Assembly (NCBI RefSeq): GCF_030506285.1
Contig: NZ_CP119422.1
Location: forward strand, 3,181,001 to 3,245,000
Length of the DNA: 64,000 nucleotides
Reading direction: 5' to 3'
DNA from: Catalinimonas niigatensis
GTDB taxonomy: Bacteria > Bacteroidota > Bacteroidia > Cytophagales > Cyclobacteriaceae
Part shown: positions 59,636 through 64,000 of the stretch, one piece after another
How positions within the stretch are numbered: the stretch's first letter is position 1
Layout: every line of letters starts with the position of its first letter
The notes under the pieces: generated by a model
The model's database searches: none
What the model was told of the DNA's origin: nothing
The model's input: the letters and a program-made list of their open reading frames with translations, nothing else
Made by a program: the position numbers and the translations under genes

Positions 59636-60943
59636 ATGGCAAGTTTCAAGATTGAAGGGGGGCATAAGCTCCGGGGAGAAATTATACCACAAGGTGCAAA
59701 AAACGAAGCATTACAAATTCTGTGTGCTGTCCTGCTGACTCCTGAGCAGGTTACCATCCACAAAATACCCAATATCCGCGATGTGATGAAGCTCATTGAC
59801 CTGCTTCGGTCTATGGGTGTAGAGGTAGAAAAAGTAGGCGAAGAATCCTACTCTTTTAGGGCCGCCAATGTCAATATTGGCTATCTGGAAACTCCTGAAT
59901 TTTCTAAGCAAGCCGCTGAGCTCAGAGGTTCTATCATGATTCTGGGCCCTTTATTAGCTCGCTTCGGAAAAGGTCGGATTCCTATGCCTGGAGGTGATAA
60001 GATTGGACGTCGCCGCCTGGATACCCACTTCATCGGATTACAGAAACTTGGTGCCAACTTTCATTATGATGCTGTCAACAAGTACTATAGCGTAGAAGCC
60101 ACCCATCTCAGAGGAGCTTACATGCTACTGGATGAAGCCAGCGTAACCGGAACAGCCAATATTGTTATGGCTGCGGTGATGGCTAAAGGCACTACTACGA
60201 TTTATAACGCGGCTTGCGAACCTTATTTACAGCAACTTTGTGCCATGCTCAACCGCATGGGTGCGCGTATCACTGGTGTGGGTTCTAACCTGCTGTATGT
60301 AGAAGGTGTTCCTTCCTTGGGCGGGACAGAACATACCATGCTGCCTGATATGATTGAAATTGGTAGCTTCATCGGTATGGCTGCCATGACCAACTCTGAC
60401 ATCACTATTAAGGATGTACGCATGGATATGCTGGGCATTATTCCCGATACTTTCCGCAAGCTGGGGATTCATTTTGATATAGAAGGTGATGATATTCATG
60501 TCTATGATAATGAGTCTTATGAAATAGAAACTTTCATTGATGGCTCCATTATGAATATCGCCGATGCTATCTGGCCGGGACTTACCCCTGACCTGCTTAG
60601 TATTATTCTGGTAGTGGCAACTCAAGCCAAAGGAACCGTACTGATCCACCAAAAAATGTTTGAAAGTCGTCTTTTCTTTGTTGACAAGCTACTGGATATG
60701 GGGGCACAGGTCATTTTATGTGATCCGCACCGTGCAACAGTTATTGGCCTGGACAGGAAACAATGCCTGAGAGGAATCTCCATGACTTCGCCGGACATAC
60801 GCGCCGGTGTGGCCCTGTTGATCGCGGCCATGTCAGCCGAAGGGAAAAGTACAATCTATAATGTAGAGCAGATAGACCGTGGTTACCAGCACATTGATAA
60901 AAGATTGAGAGCTTTGGGTGCTCACATTGAAAGAAATGATTAG
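59636..60943 (+). CDS. murA: UDP-N-acetylglucosamine 1-carboxyvinyltransferase, Asp variant
   Basis: A 435-residue MurA that moves enolpyruvate from PEP to UDP-GlcNAc, the first committed step of peptidoglycan synthesis. GAKNEAL (20-26) has the conserved Lys-Asn pair, and RGSIMILGPLLARFG and DIRAGVALLIA are present. The flexible-loop residue that is Cys115 in Escherichia coli is Asp121 here (PMPGGDKIGRRR). Asp variants elsewhere are active and resist fosfomycin. It follows DUF4290 by 9 bases and ends at a hairpin terminator. Confidence 0.94.
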   Translation: MASFKIEGGHKLRGEIIPQGAKNEALQILCAVLLTPEQVTIHKIPNIRDVMKLIDLLRSMGVEVEKVGEESYSFRAANVNIGYLETPEFSKQAAELRGSIMILGPLLARFGKGRIPMPGGDKIGRRRLDTHFIGLQKLGANFHYDAVNKYYSVEATHLRGAYMLLDEASVTGTANIVMAAVMAKGTTTIYNAACEPYLQQLCAMLNRMGARITGVGSNLLYVEGVPSLGGTEHTMLPDMIEIGSFIGMAAMTNSDITIKDVRMDMLGIIPDTFRKLGIHFDIEGDDIHVYDNESYEIETFIDGSIMNIADAIWPGLTPDLLSIILVVATQAKGTVLIHQKMFESRLFFVDKLLDMGAQVILCDPHRATVIGLDRKQCLRGISMTSPDIRAGVALLIAAMSAEGKSTIYNVEQIDRGYQHIDKRLRALGAHIERND

Positions 60944-60970
60944 TGAGGAAAAAGTGGATAATAATGAATG

Positions 60971-60996
60971 AAGGAGCTATGTGCTCCTTTTTTTAT
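60971..60996 (+). terminator. Rho-independent terminator after murA
   Basis: AAGGAGC and GCTCCTT form a 7-base-pair stem with a 5-base loop, then a long T run. It overlaps the end of convergent recJ. Confidence 0.82.
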
Positions 60997-62699
60997 TCCA
61001 TAGGTTTGATGTCCCTAATCATCAACTGGAGTGACGTATTGCCGTTATAATGGTTTTCTTCCACATTATAAGCCATTTTAAAAGGTTTTCCTTCCAGAAT
61101 AGTTTCATAATAATGTGCCATACCAAAACCAATGGCATTGTATACCTTCTGGTTTCCTTCCTGACGGACACTGAACTTAAGATGCTGCTCTTTCAATACC
61201 TGAGGGTACCCATAAACCATCAAATGATCGCTCATAAAAACCGGGCGCATATTTCCAGGGCCAAAAGGAGCAAGTTGCTTGATAACATTGAAAAATTTAG
61301 CGCCAACATCAGACAATTTAATCTGCACATCAATATTTACCAGTGGAATTAGCTGGTCTTCACTAATTGATGTTGATACTATTTCTTCAAACCTTTTCTG
61401 AAACAAAGGGATGTTGTCTAAAGGTAGCGTTAGTCCCGCTGCATATTTATGCCCTCCAAACTGCTCAAGCAAATCAGAACAAGCATCAATGGCTGCGTAT
61501 ACATCAAATCCATCTACTGAACGGGCAGAACCGGACGCCTTACCATGAGACTCGGTAAGTATGATAGTAGGCCGATAATACTTCTCTATACAACGTGATG
61601 CCACAATCCCTACAACTCCTTTATGCCAGTCATTTTTAAATAATACGGTAGTCTTTGTCTGCTTCACAGCTTCATTCTGCTCTATCATTTCCAGTGCCTC
61701 CTGGGTCATATGGGTATCAAAGCCACGTCTCTCTGTATTCTGTATGTTCAACTCATTGGCCATTTTGAGTGCACAATCATCTGTATCAGCAAGTAGTAGT
61801 TGTACTGCTGCCCTGGCATGTTCCATACGTCCGGCAGCATTGATACGGGGAGCAAAACCAAAAACGATATTTTCAATATTAATCTCACTTTTTAGCCCGG
61901 CAAGTTGAGCTAAGGCTTTCAGCCCAGGACGTGGAGATCCATTGAGTCTTTGTAATCCAAAATAACTAAGAATACGGTTTTCTCCGGTAATAGGCACTAT
62001 ATCTGCTGCAATTGCTACCGCTACCAGGTCCAGCCATTCTACCAGTTGTTTATGATAATTTTTGGTACGTACACATAAACCATGAAGTAGTTTAAAACCT
62101 ACTCCACACCCACACAGTTCTTTGAACGGATAGTTACAACCATCCTGCTTAGGATTGAGGATAGCGTGGGCGGGGGGTAACTGATCTCCTGGGCGGTGGT
62201 GGTCACAGATAATAAAATCGATATTTCTTTTCCGGGCTTCATTGATCAGCCCTACTGCACGTATACCACAATCTAAGGAAATGATTAAGGAGAAGTCGTT
62301 ATCTGCTGCATACTGTATGCCCTCTTCCGATATACCATAGCCTTCCTTATAACGATCAGGAATATAGTACTCTATATACTCATAGATGTTGTGCAGGAAA
62401 CCGTAGGTCAGTGCTACAGAAGTGGTGCCATCCACATCATAATCCCCGTAAATCAGGATTTTTTCCGTTCGCTCCATAGCCAGGATCAGGCGGTTGACTG
62501 CATGGTCCATATCTTTCATCAAAAAAGGATCATGCAACATTTTAAGGCTGGGCCTGAAGAAACATTTTGCCTCTTCAAAATCATTCACTCCCCGCTGGAT
62601 CAGCAAATTTGCCAAAGCAGGACTTATGTTGATTTCATTTGAAAGTTTTTGAACCCTCTCTTCACCTGCCGATTCATGAAATACCCACCGCTTCTCCAT
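60993..62699 (-). CDS. recJ: Single-stranded-DNA exonuclease RecJ
   Basis: A 568-residue DHH-family 5'-3' exonuclease for recombination and mismatch repair. Seen: GDYDVDGT (85-92), the metal Asp pair; SLDCGI; the DHH motif in ICDHHRPGD; the DHHA1 domain with GGHKYAAGL; and a C-terminal OB-fold. All metal ligands expected of RecJ are present. It ends opposite murA and follows the lipoprotein gene by 29 bases, so the two may be cotranscribed. Confidence 0.94.
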   Translation of the reverse strand: MEKRWVFHESAGEERVQKLSNEINISPALANLLIQRGVNDFEEAKCFFRPSLKMLHDPFLMKDMDHAVNRLILAMERTEKILIYGDYDVDGTTSVALTYGFLHNIYEYIEYYIPDRYKEGYGISEEGIQYAADNDFSLIISLDCGIRAVGLINEARKRNIDFIICDHHRPGDQLPPAHAILNPKQDGCNYPFKELCGCGVGFKLLHGLCVRTKNYHKQLVEWLDLVAVAIAADIVPITGENRILSYFGLQRLNGSPRPGLKALAQLAGLKSEINIENIVFGFAPRINAAGRMEHARAAVQLLLADTDDCALKMANELNIQNTERRGFDTHMTQEALEMIEQNEAVKQTKTTVLFKNDWHKGVVGIVASRCIEKYYRPTIILTESHGKASGSARSVDGFDVYAAIDACSDLLEQFGGHKYAAGLTLPLDNIPLFQKRFEEIVSTSISEDQLIPLVNIDVQIKLSDVGAKFFNVIKQLAPFGPGNMRPVFMSDHLMVYGYPQVLKEQHLKFSVRQEGNQKVYNAIGFGMAHYYETILEGKPFKMAYNVEENHYNGNTSLQLMIRDIKPME

Positions 62700-62728
62700 G
62701 ACAATCCTTTTTGATGCTATACTAACTA

Positions 62729-63292
62729 TTATTTAGTAAAGCTAAATGAGTAATCAATTGTAAAACTGTCTATCTGTACACCACTCTCTTCATCTTCCTC
62801 TACTAAAGTAATGTCATCCTCATCCAGAGTTAATATTACTCTAAGTGTATTGGCTGTAAGTTCTTCTATATTGAGAACAAGGCTGCTGACTTCAGCATTC
62901 TCAACTTCAATCGTCAGATTCTGTTCATCAGAACTCAAAGCCCATGAATCCTGAAAAGAATTTTGGGAATTAGGATTCGTTAATACATAAGTATTATCCT
63001 CACTAAATGAAATGATTGTATTAGGAGGGAATATTTCATCAGCCAAGGAATCCAAAGCCTCTTCAAACATTTGAGCTTCTGCTGCAAATGGAGTACTTGA
63101 AATTGTCTCTTTGTTTAAAGTTATGCCACTAATCGTAATAGTGTAATCTGTTAATTCTCCAGTTTGAACTTCCCAACTTCCGATTAGTAAATCCTTACGG
63201 CTCACTTCATCGCCATCATCATCACTACAAGCCTGAAAGAGGAATATCAAGGCCAATAATGGCAACAGTAAAAATCTAGCATTTGAATTCAT
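62729..63292 (-). CDS. Lipocalin-like lipoprotein
   Basis: About 187 residues. The signal peptide ends at a lipobox LFQAC (about 17-21), followed by an acidic linker (SDDDGDE). Then comes GSWEVQTGELTDYTI, the first strand of a lipocalin-like beta-barrel common in Bacteroidota, and further strands with FSEDNTYVLTNPN. The C-terminus is rich in acidic residues. It should be anchored at the outer membrane. The ATG at 63292 is chosen, since it gives a proper signal; a longer frame upstream has no lipobox context. Function unknown. Confidence 0.75.
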   Translation of the reverse strand: MNSNARFLLLPLLALIFLFQACSDDDGDEVSRKDLLIGSWEVQTGELTDYTITISGITLNKETISSTPFAAEAQMFEEALDSLADEIFPPNTIISFSEDNTYVLTNPNSQNSFQDSWALSSDEQNLTIEVENAEVSSLVLNIEELTANTLRVILTLDEDDITLVEEDEESGVQIDSFTIDYSFSFTK

Positions 63293-63363
63293 TATCGTTA
63301 GGGGTTTATTTATTTTTTTTATAAATATAAAGATGCGGAACCTGACGCAATAATACAACACAA

Positions 63364-63398
63364 AAAGAGCGTACACTCCTAATAAGTATACGCTCTTT
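63364..63398 (-). terminator. Terminator after the SPOR-domain gene
   Basis: AAAGAGCGTA (63364-63373) and TACGCTCTTT (63389-63398) form a 10-base-pair stem; TTTTTG follows on the minus strand. It lies 27 bases after the SPOR gene stop codon and so separates it from the lipoprotein gene. Confidence 0.75.
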
Positions 63399-63424
63399 GT
63401 GCAGCTTTTAGATTTCCCTGACTA

Positions 63425-64000
63425 TTATTCGCTGCTCTGATTGCTTCTAAGATTTTCCAATACTTCTTTGATAGGCACGCGTGCACCATCACGATAAGGC
63501 ACAATCCAGGCATCTTTTACCCCCATAGCTCTCAGGTATTTTTTAAATTTATCAGCTTCCCAATAGTCACGGAAATTGCCCAAAGTATAAATTTGTAAGC
63601 CCTGAGCATCAGTCTCTCCATTAAAGCTTTCGCTGGAACTTAGATACTGTTCCAGGTTCTTGTCACGGTAAGCTCCAATCTGTACCCTAAAGATCAGTCC
63701 TTCATCATACTGATTAGAAATAGGCACATTTTGCTCTGCCGGCTTAGCTTGTAGTTCAGCACGCGCCTCCTCAAGTTGACCTTCTAATCTTCGTACCTGG
63801 TCCTTCAGTTGCCTGATTTCTGACTCTTTGCTCTCTGATTGATTTTTTAGTGATGTGATTTCACCTGAAAGTTCGCTTGCCTGCTGCTTGAACTCTTGCT
63901 GTTGATCTTGTAATTTTTGAAAATCAGCAGCATTCATTTTCTTCAGTTCTTTCAGCTTACTTTTTTGCTCTTTTTTCAATCGCTTTTTTTCCTTTTTGGA
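63425..64000 (-). CDS. Coiled-coil SPOR-domain protein, 5' end outside the window
   Basis: The open frame runs off the right edge (the last seven codons read SKKEKKR and join LKKEQKSK without a stop), so the true start, probably with a signal peptide, is missing. What is seen is a Lys-rich stretch, a coiled coil (about 20-80 of the visible part) and a SPOR domain (IFRVQIGAYRDKNLEQYL through KYLRAMGVKDAWIVPY). SPOR domains bind denuded peptidoglycan at division sites. The Lys-rich start resembles Bacteroidota proteins annotated as ezrin/radixin/moesin-like. A TTG at 63979 is possible but unlikely as a start. Confidence 0.78.
   Translation of the reverse strand, partial: SKKEKKRLKKEQKSKLKELKKMNAADFQKLQDQQQEFKQQASELSGEITSLKNQSESKESEIRQLKDQVRRLEGQLEEARAELQAKPAEQNVPISNQYDEGLIFRVQIGAYRDKNLEQYLSSSESFNGETDAQGLQIYTLGNFRDYWEADKFKKYLRAMGVKDAWIVPYRDGARVPIKEVLENLRSNQSSE

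Noticed and set aside
1-64000. CRISPR arrays, defence islands, prophage or insertion sequences
   Set aside because: No regularly spaced repeats, Cas, restriction, toxin-antitoxin, integrase or transposase proteins are seen in any frame.

Overview
The window looks like the chromosome of a member of the phylum Bacteroidota, most likely an aerobic Cytophagales-type bacterium. Evidence: type IX secretion (T9SS) C-terminal sorting domains and a PorZ homologue; the Bacteroidota-only families DUF4290, DUF4293 and DUF4296; a TonB-dependent receptor with an N-terminal carboxypeptidase-regulatory-like domain; promoters of the form TTTG-N19-TAnnTTTG; and few purine-rich ribosome binding sites. This is a placement by gene content, not by a marker-tree. 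I see no rRNA, tRNA, CRISPR array, transposase or integrase.

Region 1 (1-26.6 kb) is a surface polysaccharide locus. It opens with two genes of a pseudaminic-acid-type nonulosonate pathway (pseG, pseI). A long run of + strand genes follows: five GT4 and four GT2 glycosyltransferases, an AsnB-like amidotransferase, two methyltransferases, a Wzy-like polymerase, a WecG/TagA/CpsF (GT26) transferase, a Wzi-like outer-membrane protein and a WcaJ-type initiating sugar-phosphate transferase, ending at a strong UUCG-loop terminator. Embedded in it are two secreted proteins carrying T9SS sorting domains (a pectate-lyase-like beta-helix protein and a PQQ-sugar-dehydrogenase-like protein) and one beta-helix protein that cannot have a signal peptide. 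No flippase, Wza or Wzc is in view, so the locus probably extends upstream.

Region 2 (26.6-44.9 kb) is mostly housekeeping: chrA, a 2-oxoglutarate/iron oxygenase, a duplicated-domain lipoprotein, the recO-porZ-tdk block, an unknown helical protein, the elongasome operon mreB-mreC-mreD-mrdA-rodA, a DUF4296 lipoprotein, a phospholipase-D-like membrane protein, and an ECF sigma factor followed by a small possible anti-sigma protein, gmk and yicC.

Region 3 (44.9-64 kb) has a TonB receptor / LytS-type kinase / LytTR regulator cluster, htpG with a striking inverted-repeat array upstream, a stress-protein-26-like flavin-binding protein, a divergent threonine-degradation pair (SDR-type threonine dehydrogenase and kbl), radC, rpsT, a UvrD/PcrA helicase, DUF4290, murA with an Asp at the usual catalytic Cys position, recJ, a lipoprotein and a truncated SPOR-domain protein.

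PorZ is known in Porphyromonas gingivalis to link T9SS cargo with a special lipopolysaccharide. The presence of T9SS cargo genes inside a polysaccharide locus therefore suggests a link between the glycan made here and surface-anchored proteins, but nothing in the sequence proves it. I found no clear defence system or mobile island; the most unusual signals are listed as findings.
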